Assembly (NCBI RefSeq): GCF_024807945.1
Contig: NZ_JANUFD010000003.1
Location: forward strand, 186,001-250,000
Origin: Pseudomonas sp. JUb42
GTDB taxonomy: Bacteria > Pseudomonadota > Gammaproteobacteria > Pseudomonadales > Pseudomonadaceae
DNA length: 64,000 bases
Reading direction: 5' to 3'
The notes below the pieces were generated by a model. It had not been told where the DNA came from. It worked only from the letters and a program-made list of their open reading frames with translations, and ran no database searches. The stretch's first letter is position 1; every line of letters starts with the position of its first letter. Both the position numbers and the translations under genes were made by a program. Shown here one piece after another: positions 36,745 through 47,037 of this stretch.

Positions 36745-38565
36745 TCAGATCTTGGCTTTCTTGGCAGCGCGGGTACGCTCGCTTTCGTCGAGGATCTTCT
36801 TGCGAAGACGGATCGACTTAGGCGTGACTTCGCACAGCTCGTCTTCCTGGATGTATTCCAGAGCCTGTTCCAGAGTGAATTTCACCGGTGGAACCAGAGC
36901 GATGGTTTCGTCTTTACCCGAAGCACGCATGTTGTCGAGCTTCTTGCCCTTGGTAGGGTTGACGCCCAGGTCGTTGTCACGGCTGTTCTGACCAACGATC
37001 TGGCCGTTGTAGATTTCCTGACCGTGTTCAACGAACAGCTTGCCACGCGCCTGCAGGGTTTCCAGGGAGTAGGTCAGTGCCTTGCCGGTCTCAACCGATA
37101 CCAGTACGCCGTTCTGACGGCCGGACATGTGGCCCGATTTGACGGTGTCGTAGCGATCGAAGATCGAGGTCAGGATGCCAGCACCGTTGGTCAGGGTCAG
37201 GAACTGGTTACGGAAACCGATCAGACCGCGAGCAGGGATGTTGTATTCCAGACGAACACGGCCCTTGCCATCCGGCACCATGTTGCTCAGGTCGCCTTTA
37301 CGCAGACCCATTTCTTCCATGACCTTGCCCTGCGCTTCTTCAGGGATGTCGATGGTGACGTTTTCGTACGGTTCTTGCTTGACGCCGTCGACTTCACGAA
37401 TGATCACTTCAGGACGGCCCAGGGCCAGTTCGAAGCCTTCGCGACGCATGGTTTCGATCAGAACCGAGAGGTGCAGCTCACCACGGCCGGAAACCTTGAA
37501 CTTGTCAGCCGAGTCGCCTTCTTCAACGCGCAGTGCAACGTTGTACAGCAGCTCTTTGTCCAGACGGTCCTTGATGTTACGGGACGTCACGAACTTGCCT
37601 TCTTTACCGCAGAATGGCGAGTCGTTGACCTGGAAGGTCATGGAAACGGTTGGCTCGTCAACGGTCAGCGGCTTCATCGCCTCAACGTTCAACGGGTCGC
37701 ACAGGGTGTCAGAGATGAACAGCTCTTCGAAGCCGCTGATGCAGACGATGTCGCCGGCAGCTGCTTCTTCGACGTCTACACGGTGCAGACCGTGGTGACC
37801 CATCAGCTTGAGGATACGACCGTTGCGACGCTTGCCGTCAGCGCTGATCGCGACAACCGGGGTGTTCGGCTTGACGCGACCGCGAGCGATACGGCCAACA
37901 CCGATGACGCCCAGGAAGCTGTTGTAGTCCAGTGCCGAGATTTGCATCTGGAAAGGACCGTCACGGTCAACTTTCGGCGCAGGAACGTGATCCACGACCG
38001 CCTGGTACAGCGGGGTCATGTCTTCGGCCATGTCGGTGTGATCCAGACCGGCGATGCCGTTGATCGCCGAGGCGTAGACGACTTGGAAGTCCAGCTGCTC
38101 TTCGGTAGCACCCAGGTTGTCGAACAGGTCGAAGATCTGGTCCAGAACCCAATCCGGACGCGCGCCTGGACGGTCAACCTTGTTGATGACCACGATTGGA
38201 CGCAGGCCGGCTTCGAAAGCCTTCTTGGTCACGAAACGGGTTTGCGGCATAGGGCCGTCTTGAGCGTCAACTAGCAGCAGAACGGAGTCGACCATCGACA
38301 TTACGCGCTCTACTTCACCACCGAAGTCGGCGTGGCCCGGGGTGTCGACGATGTTGATGTGGTAGCCATTCCAGTTGATCGCGGTGTTCTTCGCGAGAAT
38401 GGTAATACCGCGCTCTTTTTCCTGGTCGTTGGAGTCCATCACGCGCTCGTCGTTGAGCTCGTTACGCTCAAGGGTACCGGACTGGCGCAGCAGCTTGTCG
38501 ACGAGGGTGGTTTTACCATGGTCAACGTGAGCAATGATGGCGATGTTGCGTAGATTTTCGATCAC
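36745..38565 (-). CDS. typA: Translational GTPase TypA/BipA
   Basis: A 606-residue ribosome-associated GTPase involved in ribosome assembly and stress adaptation. P-loop [11 protein letters not shown]2 ERGITI, G3 [11 protein letters not shown] and G4 [12 protein letters not shown] are intact, followed by EF-G-like domains and the BipA C-terminal domain. Codon choice favours highly expressed codons more than the flanking genes. It is monocistronic with its own terminator. Confidence 0.97.
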   Translation of the reverse strand: MIENLRNIAIIAHVDHGKTTLVDKLLRQSGTLERNELNDERVMDSNDQEKERGITILAKNTAINWNGYHINIVDTPGHADFGGEVERVMSMVDSVLLLVDAQDGPMPQTRFVTKKAFEAGLRPIVVINKVDRPGARPDWVLDQIFDLFDNLGATEEQLDFQVVYASAINGIAGLDHTDMAEDMTPLYQAVVDHVPAPKVDRDGPFQMQISALDYNSFLGVIGVGRIARGRVKPNTPVVAISADGKRRNGRILKLMGHHGLHRVDVEEAAAGDIVCISGFEELFISDTLCDPLNVEAMKPLTVDEPTVSMTFQVNDSPFCGKEGKFVTSRNIKDRLDKELLYNVALRVEEGDSADKFKVSGRGELHLSVLIETMRREGFELALGRPEVIIREVDGVKQEPYENVTIDIPEEAQGKVMEEMGLRKGDLSNMVPDGKGRVRLEYNIPARGLIGFRNQFLTLTNGAGILTSIFDRYDTVKSGHMSGRQNGVLVSVETGKALTYSLETLQARGKLFVEHGQEIYNGQIVGQNSRDNDLGVNPTKGKKLDNMRASGKDETIALVPPVKFTLEQALEYIQEDELCEVTPKSIRLRKKILDESERTRAAKKAKI

Positions 38566-38708
38566 TTGTGTATCTCGATCAGAGGATTCGGTCAGCTGTC
38601 AGCAAAGCAGGCAGCGATTAACAGGTAGAGTCGGCCAAGGCCGTTACGGCTTGACGACAAGCGTCGGGGGGCCGGTGACGCAAGCCACAGGCAAACAGCC
38701 CCGGGCAC

Positions 38709-40163
38709 TTAGCTCGGTCGATAAACGCGCACATTGGCATGCCCCTCACTGAGCAAATGGTGAGCATGCAGGCGGCTCATGACGCCTTTGTCGCAATACA
38801 ACAGGTACTGGCGAGTTTCATCCAGTTCCTTGAAACGGCTGTTCAGTGCGTAGAACGGCAGTGTCTGTATCTCAATGCCGGGCAGTTGCAGCGGCTGGTC
38901 TTCCTGGGCATCCGGATGACGGATGTCGAGAATGACCTGCCCGGCCAGTGCCTGGCTGACTTCTTCTATTTCGACATCCTTGCTCAGATCGTCGATGACG
39001 CGATCGATCGTGACCAGTTTGGCGCGTTCGAGCGCACGCTCGAGAATCGCCATGTCGAATTGTTTTTCTTCATACTCAACGCGGTTGCGCTTGGCGTTGG
39101 TCTTGGGGTTGACCGAAATCACCCCGCAATACTCAGGCATGTGTCGGGCGAAGTCGGCAGTGCCGATCTCGATCGCCTGATCGATGATGTCCTGTTTGTG
39201 GCTGGTGACCAGAGGCCGCAGCACCAGCTTGTCGGTCGCCGAGTCGATCAGCGACAGATTGGGCAGCGTCTGGCTGGACACCTGTGAAATCGCTTCGCCG
39301 GTCACCAGCACGTCGATTTCCAGGCGATCGGCAACAGAGGAAGCTGCGCGCAACATCATACGCTTCAAAACCACGCCCATATGACTGTTGTCGACTTTTT
39401 CGAGAATTTCTCCAAGAACTTCCTCGAACGGTACGCTGACGAACAGCACGCGTTGGGAGCTGCCGAACTTCTTCCAGATGAAATGGGCCACTTCCATCAC
39501 GCCCAGTTCATGGGCGCGACCACCGAGGTTGAAGAAGCAGAAGTGCGCCATAAGCCCACGGCGCATGACCTGGTAGGCCGCAACCGTGGAGTCGAACCCG
39601 CCGGACATCAGCACCAGCGTCTGCTCCAGGGCGCCAAGCGGGTAGCCGCCCATGCCGTCGTGCTGGCTGTGAACGACGAACAACCGTTGGTCGCGAATTT
39701 CCATGCGCACTTCGATTTGCGGCTTGCGCAGCTCGATTCCGGCGGCCCCGCACTGACGGCGCAACTGGCTGCCGACGTACTTTTCCACGTCCATCGAACT
39801 GAACGGATGCTTGCCCGCCCGCTTGCAGCGTACGGAAAACATCTTGCCAGGCAGCAAGTCACCGTAGTGCTGCTTGCACTTGGCAACCACGTCGTCCATG
39901 TCGCCCAGCGGGTATTCGGCCACCTGGAGGAAGTTGGCGATGCCCGGCATGCAGCGCAGGCACTCGTTTATTTCCTCGAGCTTTTTCGGCTCGGTGAGCT
40001 GGGTCTCGACTTCGAGGTTGTCCCAAACGCCACCCACCACCACGTCCGGGTCTACTTCACGCAGGACCGTACGGATGTTCTTGGCCAGCTGGCGGATGAA
40101 CTTCTTGCGCACCGGCGGGCTTTTGATAGTGATTTCTGGGAAAACTTTAACGATTAGTTTCAT
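38709..40163 (-). CDS. thiI: tRNA 4-thiouridine sulfurtransferase ThiI
   Basis: A 484-residue enzyme making s4U in tRNA and feeding sulfur to thiamine synthesis. It has an N-terminal ferredoxin-like/THUMP region, then a PP-loop [16 protein letters not shown]-terminal rhodanese domain carries the catalytic cysteine in [13 protein letters not shown], so this is the long, enterobacterial-type form. The ATG at 40163 ([15 protein letters not shown]) is the family start; an upstream ATG adds unrelated residues. Divergent from glnA. Confidence 0.96.
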   Translation of the reverse strand: MKLIVKVFPEITIKSPPVRKKFIRQLAKNIRTVLREVDPDVVVGGVWDNLEVETQLTEPKKLEEINECLRCMPGIANFLQVAEYPLGDMDDVVAKCKQHYGDLLPGKMFSVRCKRAGKHPFSSMDVEKYVGSQLRRQCGAAGIELRKPQIEVRMEIRDQRLFVVHSQHDGMGGYPLGALEQTLVLMSGGFDSTVAAYQVMRRGLMAHFCFFNLGGRAHELGVMEVAHFIWKKFGSSQRVLFVSVPFEEVLGEILEKVDNSHMGVVLKRMMLRAASSVADRLEIDVLVTGEAISQVSSQTLPNLSLIDSATDKLVLRPLVTSHKQDIIDQAIEIGTADFARHMPEYCGVISVNPKTNAKRNRVEYEEKQFDMAILERALERAKLVTIDRVIDDLSKDVEIEEVSQALAGQVILDIRHPDAQEDQPLQLPGIEIQTLPFYALNSRFKELDETRQYLLYCDKGVMSRLHAHHLLSEGHANVRVYRPS

Positions 40164-40260
40164 GGAAACAGCGCGCGAGGTGCCAGCCGAAAAAGAGGGG
40201 GCGGGATTATAGCGGAAATTGCTCAAGGTTTAACCAGTTATCGTGCGACCAATCATCGAC

Positions 40261-40306
40261 GCACCAAAATGGATCTGTCGCGCAATATATAGATCCATAA
40301 TGGTGC
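40261..40306 (+). promoter_or_regulatory. Two NtrC-type enhancer sites upstream of glnA
   Basis: GCACCA-AAA-TGGATC (40261-40275) and GATCCA-TAA-TGGTGC (40292-40306) each match GCACCA-N3-TGGTGC, perfect in one half-site. Centres are 31 bp apart, about three helical turns. Relative to the predicted sigma-54 start they are at about -138 and -107. Confidence 0.75.
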
Positions 40307-40379
40307 GTGTATTTTCAGAAAAAACTGATTTAACGGCGAAATCGCCAGTGTTTCAGATAAAAAACCCATCTCGGGGCAC

Positions 40380-40395
40380 TGGCATGCAATTTGCT
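40380..40395 (+). promoter_or_regulatory. Sigma-54 promoter of glnA
   Basis: TGGCATGCAATTTGCT matches the -24/-12 consensus TGGCACG-N4-TTGCW, with GG and GC exactly 12 bases apart. Expected start is near 40406. Confidence 0.8.
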
Positions 40396-40494
40396 CCCTT
40401 GTGAGGCAGGTTGCCTTGGCCGACTATCGCGCCCGGCATCACCCAAATTAAAGGGCTCACTACTACCCAGCCCTCATTCACCCCGGAGGACAGC

Positions 40495-41901
40495 ATGTCG
40501 AAGTCGGTTCAACTCATCAAAGATCATGACGTTAAGTGGATTGATCTGCGCTTCACGGACACCAAAGGCACTCAGCACCACGTGACCATGCCGGCTCGCG
40601 ATGCGCTGGAAGACGACTTCTTCGAAGTCGGCAAGATGTTCGACGGCTCCTCCATCTCCGGCTGGAAAGGCATCGAAGCTTCCGACATGATCCTGCTGCC
40701 AGACGACGAAACTGCCGTTCTGGACCCGTTCACCGAAGAGCCGACCCTGATCCTGGTTTGCGACATCATCGAACCTTCGACCATGCAAGGTTACGATCGC
40801 GACCCACGCGCCATCGCTCATCGCGCCGAGGAATACCTGAAGTCCACCGGTATCGGTGACACTGTATTCGCAGGTCCCGAGCCAGAATTCTTCATCTTCG
40901 ACGAAGTGAAATTCAAATCCGACATCTCCGGTTCCATGTTCAAGATCTACTCCGAACAAGGTTCCTGGATGTCCGACGCTGACATCGAAGGCGGTAACAA
41001 GGGCCACCGTCCAGGTATCAAAGGCGGCTACTTCCCGGTTCCACCGTTCGACCACGACCACGAAATCCGCACCGCAATGTGCAACGCTCTGGAAGAAATG
41101 GGCCAGGTCGTAGAAGTTCACCACCACGAAGTGGCAACTGCTGGTCAGAACGAAATTGGCGTGCGCTTCAACACCCTGGTTAAAAAGGCTGACGAAGTTC
41201 AGACCCTGAAATACGTTGTTCACAACGTTGCTGACGCCTACGGCCGTACCGCTACCTTCATGCCTAAGCCTCTGTACGGCGATAACGGTTCGGGTATGCA
41301 CGTTCACATGTCCATCGCCAAAGATGGCAAGAACACCTTCGCTGGCGAAGGCTATGCCGGCCTGTCCGACACCGCTCTGTACTTCATCGGCGGTATCATC
41401 AAGCACGGTAAGGCGCTGAACGGCTTCACCAACCCTGCGACCAACTCCTACAAGCGTCTGGTTCCAGGCTTCGAAGCTCCAGTGATGCTGGCCTACTCGG
41501 CTCGCAACCGCTCCGCTTCGATCCGTATTCCTTACGTTTCCAGCCCACGTGGCCGTCGTATCGAAGCACGTTTCCCGGATCCAGCAGCCAACCCGTACCT
41601 GGCTTTCGCTGCTCTGTTGATGGCTGGCCTGGACGGCATCCAGAACAAGATCCACCCTGGCGATGCAGCTGACAAAAACCTGTACGACCTGCCGCCAGAA
41701 GAAGCAGCAGAGATCCCACAAGTTTGCGGCAGCCTGAAAGAAGCCCTGGAAGAGCTGGACAAAGGTCGTGCGTTCCTGACCAAAGGCGGCGTTTTCAGCG
41801 ATGATTTCATCGACGCTTACATCGCTCTGAAAAGCGAAGAAGAAATCAAGGTACGTACTTTCGTACACCCACTGGAATACGAGCTGTACTACAGCTGCTA
41901 A
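40495..41901 (+). CDS. glnA: Glutamine synthetase type I
   Basis: A 468-residue dodecameric enzyme assimilating ammonium into glutamine. Signatures include [27 protein letters not shown] and the adenylylation Tyr in NLYDLPPEE, so it is of the GS-I-beta type controlled by GlnE. GGAGGA at 40485-40490 fixes the ATG; in-frame ATGs upstream lie in the leader. Codon use (GCT, CGT, CCA) marks a highly expressed gene. It has a sigma-54 promoter and NtrC sites, with ntrBC nearby. Confidence 0.98.
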   Translation: MSKSVQLIKDHDVKWIDLRFTDTKGTQHHVTMPARDALEDDFFEVGKMFDGSSISGWKGIEASDMILLPDDETAVLDPFTEEPTLILVCDIIEPSTMQGYDRDPRAIAHRAEEYLKSTGIGDTVFAGPEPEFFIFDEVKFKSDISGSMFKIYSEQGSWMSDADIEGGNKGHRPGIKGGYFPVPPFDHDHEIRTAMCNALEEMGQVVEVHHHEVATAGQNEIGVRFNTLVKKADEVQTLKYVVHNVADAYGRTATFMPKPLYGDNGSGMHVHMSIAKDGKNTFAGEGYAGLSDTALYFIGGIIKHGKALNGFTNPATNSYKRLVPGFEAPVMLAYSARNRSASIRIPYVSSPRGRRIEARFPDPAANPYLAFAALLMAGLDGIQNKIHPGDAADKNLYDLPPEEAAEIPQVCGSLKEALEELDKGRAFLTKGGVFSDDFIDAYIALKSEEEIKVRTFVHPLEYELYYSC

Positions 41902-41934
41902 TCCGGTCGAGTCAGCGCAGGCTGCTTGAACAAG

Positions 41935-41958
41935 AGGCCTCCTTCGGGAGGCCTTTTT
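41935..41958 (+). terminator. glnA terminator
   Basis: AGGCCTCC-TTCG-GGAGGCCT followed by five T's, 33 bases after the glnA stop; classic UUCG-capped intrinsic terminator. Confidence 0.93.
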
Positions 41959-42045
41959 TATGGGGGCGGTAAATAGGTATGGGCTTTTTCCGATTTTCTT
42001 TGGCACCCTTGTGTTCTGCATTCCGGCACAGGATGGAACCCCACC

Positions 42046-42600
42046 ATGCGTTCGCTTTTTCTCGCTGTTTCCCTTTCGACCCTTGCCTGCCTGTCCATGA
42101 CGGGTTGCGCCACACAAAAGAGCCCGGCTGAGCTGGATGCCCTGCTCGGCGTGATCGGCGAGCGCCTGACCATTGCCGACCCGGTGGCCCTGAGCAAATG
42201 GGACAGTGGCAAGCCGGTGGAGGATCTGCCCCGCGAACAGCAGGTCATCGACGGTGCCGGAGCGCGTGCGGCCGAGTTCGATCTGGAACAGAACGATGTA
42301 CAGCAGCTGTTCCGCGCCCAGATCGAAGCCAACAAGCTGGTTCAGAACGCCCTGCTCGCCCAGTGGCATGCTGCAGGCGCCGCGCCTGCCCTGCCACGCC
42401 GCAGCCTGACTGGCGATATCCGTCCGCAGCTGGATATTCTGCAAACCCGCCTGCTGCAGACCTACAGCGCCTTCGTCCCCCTGCGCAAAGACCCGAATTG
42501 CCAGGCGTGGCTGGATGCTGCACGGCAGCGGCATACCACTGATGCCATTCATGATCAGGGGCTGGTTCGCGCGACCTTGGGGTTGTGTGCTGGCAAGTAA
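42046..42600 (+). CDS. Secreted chorismate mutase, AroQ-gamma type
   Basis: A 184-residue exported protein with a signal region ending in a possible lipobox (LSMTGC, Cys21), then an all-helical chorismate mutase domain. The active-site pattern is visible: GERLTIADPVALSKWDSGKP (Arg40, Lys51), then LPREQQVI and FRAQIEANKLVQ. Two C-terminal cysteines (NCQAW, GLCAG) probably form a disulfide. AroQ-gamma enzymes convert chorismate to prephenate in the periplasm; their role there is unsettled. No neighbouring pathway gene. Confidence 0.82.
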   Translation: MRSLFLAVSLSTLACLSMTGCATQKSPAELDALLGVIGERLTIADPVALSKWDSGKPVEDLPREQQVIDGAGARAAEFDLEQNDVQQLFRAQIEANKLVQNALLAQWHAAGAAPALPRRSLTGDIRPQLDILQTRLLQTYSAFVPLRKDPNCQAWLDAARQRHTTDAIHDQGLVRATLGLCAGK

Positions 42601-42634
42601 AAATGCACTGATCTGAATTGAAATGCGATTTGAA

Positions 42635-42707
42635 TGTAGGAGCTGCCGAAGGCTGCGAAAGCGGCGTATCAGGTAGCCCTCGTTCGCAGCCTTCGGCAGC
42701 TCCTACA
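42635..42707. repeat. Intergenic inverted repeat, family A copy 3
   Basis: TGTAGGAGCTGCCGAAGGCT opposite AGCCTTCGGCAGCTCCTACA; arms identical to copy 2. Lies between the chorismate mutase and DUF4124 genes. Confidence 0.9.
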
Positions 42708-42819
42708 GATTCTGTGTTGTTTGTGTGATGCCACAGTATGTCTGCCACCCATACATGATGTGTTCTATGCTGGCGCCTCGTGGCTCGCAGTTGCCCGCAC
42801 TACCGTTTCCGGAGACCCC

Positions 42820-43341
42820 ATGCGTCGAAGTCTTGTCTGGCTGTTGTTACTGGTCGCCCTGCCCGCTGCTGCGCAGATCTACAAATACACCGATGCTGAA
42901 GGCAACACCGCTTACAGCAACCAGCCGCCCGCTGGCACAAAAGCCCAGGAGGTCGAGCTGCCACCGCTGCCGACCATCAACACTGTCAAGCCCGCGCCTG
43001 TAGTGCCCGCCGCGCCGACCACTCCTGCCGCGTCCTCAGGCCAGCAGTACACGGTGCTTGAGCTGACCGACCTGCCTGACGATGAAGCCTTGCGCGCCAA
43101 TAACGGCAACTTCACGGTGGGCGTGAAGATCCGGCCGAAACTGGACCCCGGCTTCATGTTTCAGCTGCTGGTCGATGGCAAGCCGTATGGTCAGCCGACC
43201 AACGTGCCGCGCCTGCAGGTGATCAATATCGACCGCGGTGAACACAGCCTTGCCGTGCAGGTGCTCGACAGCAAGCGCGTGGTTCAGCAAAGCCCGACCG
43301 TCACCCTCAGCGTGCAGCGAGCCCATGTCGGCAAACCTTGA
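42820..43341 (+). CDS. DUF4124-type exported protein, first paralogue
   Basis: A 173-residue protein with a signal peptide (MRRSLVWLLLLVALPAAAQ), then the DUF4124 motif IYKYTDAEGNTAYSNQPPAG. A proline-rich linker and an Ig-like beta domain (GKPYGQPTNVPRLQVINIDR, HSLAVQVLD) follow. GGAG sits six bases before the ATG. It overlaps the following gene, a paralogue with the same layout. Periplasmic; function unknown. Confidence 0.85.
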   Translation: MRRSLVWLLLLVALPAAAQIYKYTDAEGNTAYSNQPPAGTKAQEVELPPLPTINTVKPAPVVPAAPTTPAASSGQQYTVLELTDLPDDEALRANNGNFTVGVKIRPKLDPGFMFQLLVDGKPYGQPTNVPRLQVINIDRGEHSLAVQVLDSKRVVQQSPTVTLSVQRAHVGKP

Positions 43342-43936
43342 CGTGCGTGCCCTGCTGCTGTGCCTGCTGTTGTTCTGGATTTTGCCTGCGGCGGCCGATG
43401 TCTTTACCTACATCGACGCCAACGGTAATCGGGTCTTTACCGATCAGCCGAAGAAAGGCGCCAAGCGCGTCGAGATCCCGCCTACCAATAACCTGAACGG
43501 CGCCCCGCCCGCGCAAAAGGCACCCGCCACGGCAAAAGCGGCCAAGCCCAAGCCAATGTTTCATTACCAGCTGTTGCGCATTCTGGTGCCGGAACCGGAT
43601 GCGACGATCCGCAGCATCGAGGGCAATCTGATCGTCACTGTAACCAGCGAGCCCGCCTTGCAGGACAGCCATGTTTATCGCCTCCTGCTCGATGGCCAGC
43701 CGGTGGGCGATAGTGGGCGCAGTCCGGTGTTCCCGTTGAATAACATCGATCGCGGCACTCATCAGCTATCAGTGGAAATAGTCGATGAGCTGGGCCGGGT
43801 CGTCGAGCGAACCCCCAACCAGCCTTTCCATATGCAACGCACAAGTCTGGCGCAGAAACGCCAGGCGCATCCCTGCAAAGAGGGTGACTACGGTGTGCGG
43901 CCGGAATGTCCGTTGGTACTCAAGCCTGCCGATTGA
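43325..43936 (+). CDS. DUF4124-type exported protein, second paralogue
   Basis: A 203-residue protein with a hydrophobic export signal (ALLLCLLLFWILPAAA), DUF4124 motif FTYIDANGNRVFTDQPKKGA and an Ig-like domain parallel to its neighbour (GQPVGDSGRSPVFPLNNIDR, HQLSVEIVD). It starts 17 bp inside the upstream paralogue, so the two are coupled. It has a Cys-containing tail (HPCKEGDYGVRPECPL) absent from the first copy. Confidence 0.85.
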   Translation: MSANLDVRALLLCLLLFWILPAAADVFTYIDANGNRVFTDQPKKGAKRVEIPPTNNLNGAPPAQKAPATAKAAKPKPMFHYQLLRILVPEPDATIRSIEGNLIVTVTSEPALQDSHVYRLLLDGQPVGDSGRSPVFPLNNIDRGTHQLSVEIVDELGRVVERTPNQPFHMQRTSLAQKRQAHPCKEGDYGVRPECPLVLKPAD

Positions 43937-43980
43937 CGAGGGCGCGGGCCCAAAGTGGTTTGAATTGGAATGCGATCCCC

Positions 43981-44051
43981 GTAGGAGCTGCCGCAGGCTG
44001 CGAAAGCGATGTATCAGATACACCCATTCGCAGCCTATCGCAGCTCCGACA
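43981..44051. repeat. Intergenic inverted repeat, family A copy 4
   Basis: GTAGGAGCTGCCGCAGGCTG opposite CAGCCTATCGCAGCTCCGAC. The right arm carries several substitutions, the most diverged family A copy here. Confidence 0.8.
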
Positions 44052-44070
44052 GATTTTTCCTGCACTGTGC

Positions 44071-44085
44071 GCACATAAATGGTGC
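44071..44085 (+). promoter_or_regulatory. Candidate NtrC site upstream of ntrB
   Basis: GCACAT-AAA-TGGTGC matches GCACCA-N3-TGGTGC at 10 of 12 conserved bases. Its centre lies about 160 bp before the predicted sigma-54 start. Confidence 0.55.
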
Positions 44086-44214
44086 GTTAATTCCCCATTC
44101 CTGAACGGGCTCAGCCCATTTTGGTTCGAAAAGAACCGGAGCAAGCTGCGTAATGTTGCATGCTGTCCAAAAAACGCCCGATTTTCCGGCTTTAACGCTT
44201 CTTTTCGGAGCCTT

Positions 44215-44229
44215 GGTTTGGTTTTTGCA
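44215..44229 (+). promoter_or_regulatory. Candidate sigma-54 promoter of ntrBC
   Basis: GGTTTGGTTTTTGCA has GG and GC 12 bases apart with a T-rich centre and TTGCA at -12. The -24 element (TTGG-TTT) is less perfect than that of glnA. No other feature is seen between 44086 and 44354. Confidence 0.45.
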
Positions 44230-44354
44230 ACTTCAGCGTATTAACGCCCCATTCGCACTGTAACAACGGCGTGCCAAAGCTGGCGAAGGTTCACCAGCAT
44301 CAGCACTCCGGGGCCGCCTGAATTGCAATGTGCCAAAAGAGGTCAACGATATTC

Positions 44355-45440
44355 ATGACTATCAGCGACACGCTGCACCGACTGTTACTCGACAACCTGA
44401 CCACTGCCACCATTCTGCTCAATGCCGATCTGCGCCTTGAATACATGAATCCGGCGGCGGAGATGCTGTTGGCGATCAGTGGTCAGCGTAGCCACGGGCA
44501 ATTTATCAGCGAACTGTTCACCGAGTCCGCCGAGGCCCTGAGTTCGCTGCGTCAGGCGGTTGAGCAGGCGCACCCGTTCACCAAGCGCGAGGCGATGCTC
44601 ACCGCCCTGACTGGCCAGACCCTCACCGTCGACTACGCCGTTACCCCGATTCTCAGCCAGGGCCAGACCATGCTGTTGCTTGAGGTGCATCCTCGCGACC
44701 GCTTGTTGCGCATCACCAAGGAAGAGGCTCAGCTGTCCAAGCAGGAAACCACCAAGATGCTGGTCCGTGGCCTGGCCCATGAGATCAAGAATCCTCTGGG
44801 TGGGATCCGCGGTGCCGCGCAACTGCTGGCCCGGGAGCTGCCGGAAGAAAGCCTCAAGGACTACACCAACGTCATCATTGAAGAGGCTGACCGCCTGCGT
44901 AACCTGGTCGATCGCATGCTTGGCTCGAACAAGCTGCCGTCCCTGGCCATGACCAACGTGCACGAAGTCCTCGAACGCGTATGCAGTCTGGTCGAAGCGG
45001 AAAGTCAGGGCTGCATCACGCTGGTGCGCGACTATGATCCAAGTATTCCGGATGTATTGATCGACCGCGAACAAATGATCCAGGCCGTACTCAATATTGT
45101 GCGCAATGCCATGCAGGCTATCAGTGGCCAGAACGAGTTGCGTCTGGGCCGGATCAGCCTGCGCACCAGGGCCATGCGCCAGTTCACCATCGGGCATGTG
45201 CGTCATCGCTTGGTGAGCAAGATCGAGATCATCGACAACGGCCCCGGTATTCCGGCCGAGCTTCAGGAAACCATTTTTTACCCGATGGTCAGTGGGCGCC
45301 CGGATGGCACAGGGCTCGGTCTTGCCATTACCCAGAACATAATCAGTCAGCATCAGGGCCTGATCGAATGTGACAGCCATCCTGGCCACACCACCTTCTC
45401 GATCTTCCTGCCGCTGGAACAAGGAGCAGCTTCGACATGA
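44355..45440 (+). CDS. ntrB: Nitrogen sensor kinase NtrB
   Basis: A 361-residue soluble kinase/phosphatase that senses nitrogen status through PII. PAS domain (LLDNLTTATILLNADLRLEY), dimerisation segment with phospho-acceptor His in GLAHEIKNPLGGIRGA, and ATPase motifs (DNGPGIPAELQE, GTGLGLAITQNI) are present. The ATG at 44355 gives the conserved N-terminus; AGAGG lies about 12 bases before it. The stop overlaps the ntrC start. Confidence 0.96.
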   Translation: MTISDTLHRLLLDNLTTATILLNADLRLEYMNPAAEMLLAISGQRSHGQFISELFTESAEALSSLRQAVEQAHPFTKREAMLTALTGQTLTVDYAVTPILSQGQTMLLLEVHPRDRLLRITKEEAQLSKQETTKMLVRGLAHEIKNPLGGIRGAAQLLARELPEESLKDYTNVIIEEADRLRNLVDRMLGSNKLPSLAMTNVHEVLERVCSLVEAESQGCITLVRDYDPSIPDVLIDREQMIQAVLNIVRNAMQAISGQNELRLGRISLRTRAMRQFTIGHVRHRLVSKIEIIDNGPGIPAELQETIFYPMVSGRPDGTGLGLAITQNIISQHQGLIECDSHPGHTTFSIFLPLEQGAAST

Positions 45441-46873
45441 GCCGTAGTGAAACTGTCTGGATCGTAGATGACGATCGCTCGATTCGCTGGGTACTGGAAA
45501 AGGCCTTGCAGCAGGAAGGCATGACCACGCAAAGCTTCGACAGTGCCGATGGCGTAATGAGCCGCCTGGCGCGTCAGCAACCGGACGTGATCATTTCCGA
45601 CATCCGCATGCCCGGCGCCAGTGGCCTGGACCTGCTGGCGCGAATCCGCGAGCAGCATCCGCGCCTGCCGGTGATCATCATGACCGCCCATTCCGACCTC
45701 GATAGCGCCGTGGCGTCTTATCAGGGCGGGGCTTTTGAATACCTGCCCAAGCCGTTCGACGTCGATGAAGCAGTGTCCCTGGTCAAGCGCGCCAACCAGC
45801 ACGCACAGGAACAACAGGGCATGGACGTTGCGCCGACCCTGACCCGCACCCCGGAAATCATCGGTGAAGCACCGGCGATGCAGGAAGTGTTTCGCGCCAT
45901 CGGGCGTCTGAGCCACTCAAATATCACCGTGCTGATCAATGGTGAGTCGGGTACCGGTAAAGAGCTGGTCGCCCACGCCTTGCACCGTCACAGTCCGCGT
46001 GCGGCGGCGCCGTTCATTGCCTTGAATATGGCGGCGATCCCCAAGGACCTGATGGAATCCGAGCTGTTCGGCCATGAAAAAGGCGCCTTTACCGGCGCGG
46101 CCAACCTGCGTCGCGGCCGTTTCGAACAGGCGGACGGCGGTACACTGTTCCTCGACGAAATCGGTGACATGCCGGCCGACACTCAGACCCGCTTGCTGCG
46201 CGTACTGGCTGACGGCGAGTTCTATCGGGTCGGTGGGCACACGCCGGTCAAAGTCGATGTGCGCATCATCGCTGCGACCCACCAGAACCTGGAAACCCTG
46301 GTACAGGCCGGCAAGTTCCGCGAGGATTTGTTCCACCGCCTGAACGTGATCCGTATCCACATCCCGCGCATGTCCGACCGTCGCGAAGACATTCCGACCC
46401 TGGCCAAGCACTTCCTCAGCCGCGCTGCGCAAGAGCTGGCGGTGGAGCCGAAGCTGCTCAAGGCCGAGACCGAGGAATACCTCAAGCATCTGCCATGGCC
46501 GGGCAACGTTCGCCAACTGGAAAATACTTGCCGCTGGATCACCGTCATGGCCTCTGGTCGTGAAGTGCATATCAGCGACCTGCCGCCGGAGCTGCTGAGC
46601 CTGCCGCAGGACGCCGCGCCGGTCACCAACTGGGAGCAGGCCCTGCGTCAATGGGCCGACCAGGCTCTGGCGCGTGGCCAATCCAGCCTGCTCGACAGTG
46701 CCGTGCCGACCTTCGAGCGCATCATGATCGAAACCGCCCTCAAGCATACCGCCGGCCGCCGTCGCGACGCCGCCGTTTTGCTGGGCTGGGGCCGCAATAC
46801 CTTAACTCGCAAGATCAAGGAATTGGGCATGAAGATCGATGGTGGCGACGATGATGAGGGCGACGACGCCTGA
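45437..46873 (+). CDS. ntrC: Nitrogen response regulator NtrC
   Basis: A 478-residue sigma-54 activator. Receiver (Asp55 in [10 protein letters not shown]), AAA+ domain with Walker A GESGTGKE, sigma-54 contact loop GAFTGA, Walker B LFLDEIG, and a Fis-type helix-turn-helix at the C-terminus ([20 protein letters not shown]). Phosphorylated by NtrB, it activates glnA and other nitrogen genes. ATGA overlap with ntrB. Confidence 0.97.
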   Translation: MSRSETVWIVDDDRSIRWVLEKALQQEGMTTQSFDSADGVMSRLARQQPDVIISDIRMPGASGLDLLARIREQHPRLPVIIMTAHSDLDSAVASYQGGAFEYLPKPFDVDEAVSLVKRANQHAQEQQGMDVAPTLTRTPEIIGEAPAMQEVFRAIGRLSHSNITVLINGESGTGKELVAHALHRHSPRAAAPFIALNMAAIPKDLMESELFGHEKGAFTGAANLRRGRFEQADGGTLFLDEIGDMPADTQTRLLRVLADGEFYRVGGHTPVKVDVRIIAATHQNLETLVQAGKFREDLFHRLNVIRIHIPRMSDRREDIPTLAKHFLSRAAQELAVEPKLLKAETEEYLKHLPWPGNVRQLENTCRWITVMASGREVHISDLPPELLSLPQDAAPVTNWEQALRQWADQALARGQSSLLDSAVPTFERIMIETALKHTAGRRRDAAVLLGWGRNTLTRKIKELGMKIDGGDDDEGDDA

Positions 46874-46886
46874 GTTTGCAGGTGCC

Positions 46887-46937
46887 TTAGGAGCGGCTTT
46901 AGCCGCGAGGCCGTCTCCCGGCTAAAGCCGGTCCCAA
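46887..46937. repeat. Intergenic inverted repeat, family D copy 3
   Basis: TTAGGAGCGGCTTTAGCCGC opposite CGGCTAAAGCCGGTCCCAAA; 14 bp past the ntrC stop, where it may also act as a transcript end. Confidence 0.78.
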
Positions 46938-47037
46938 AACCTGGTGATGGTCGAGGGTGAGCGTTGGCAGGTGGTAATGGAACTACCAACCTGCCGCAGG
47001 TATCCAACGCTCACTATCAATGCAGGAGTGCCTCACC

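Noticed and set aside
37024..38274. 416-codon plus-strand frame opposite typA
   Set aside because: Antisense shadow of typA, whose GTPase motifs are intact.
40474..42552. 692-codon minus-strand open frame across glnA and the chorismate mutase gene
   Set aside because: Spans two clear genes and the glnA terminator in antisense; composition-driven shadow.
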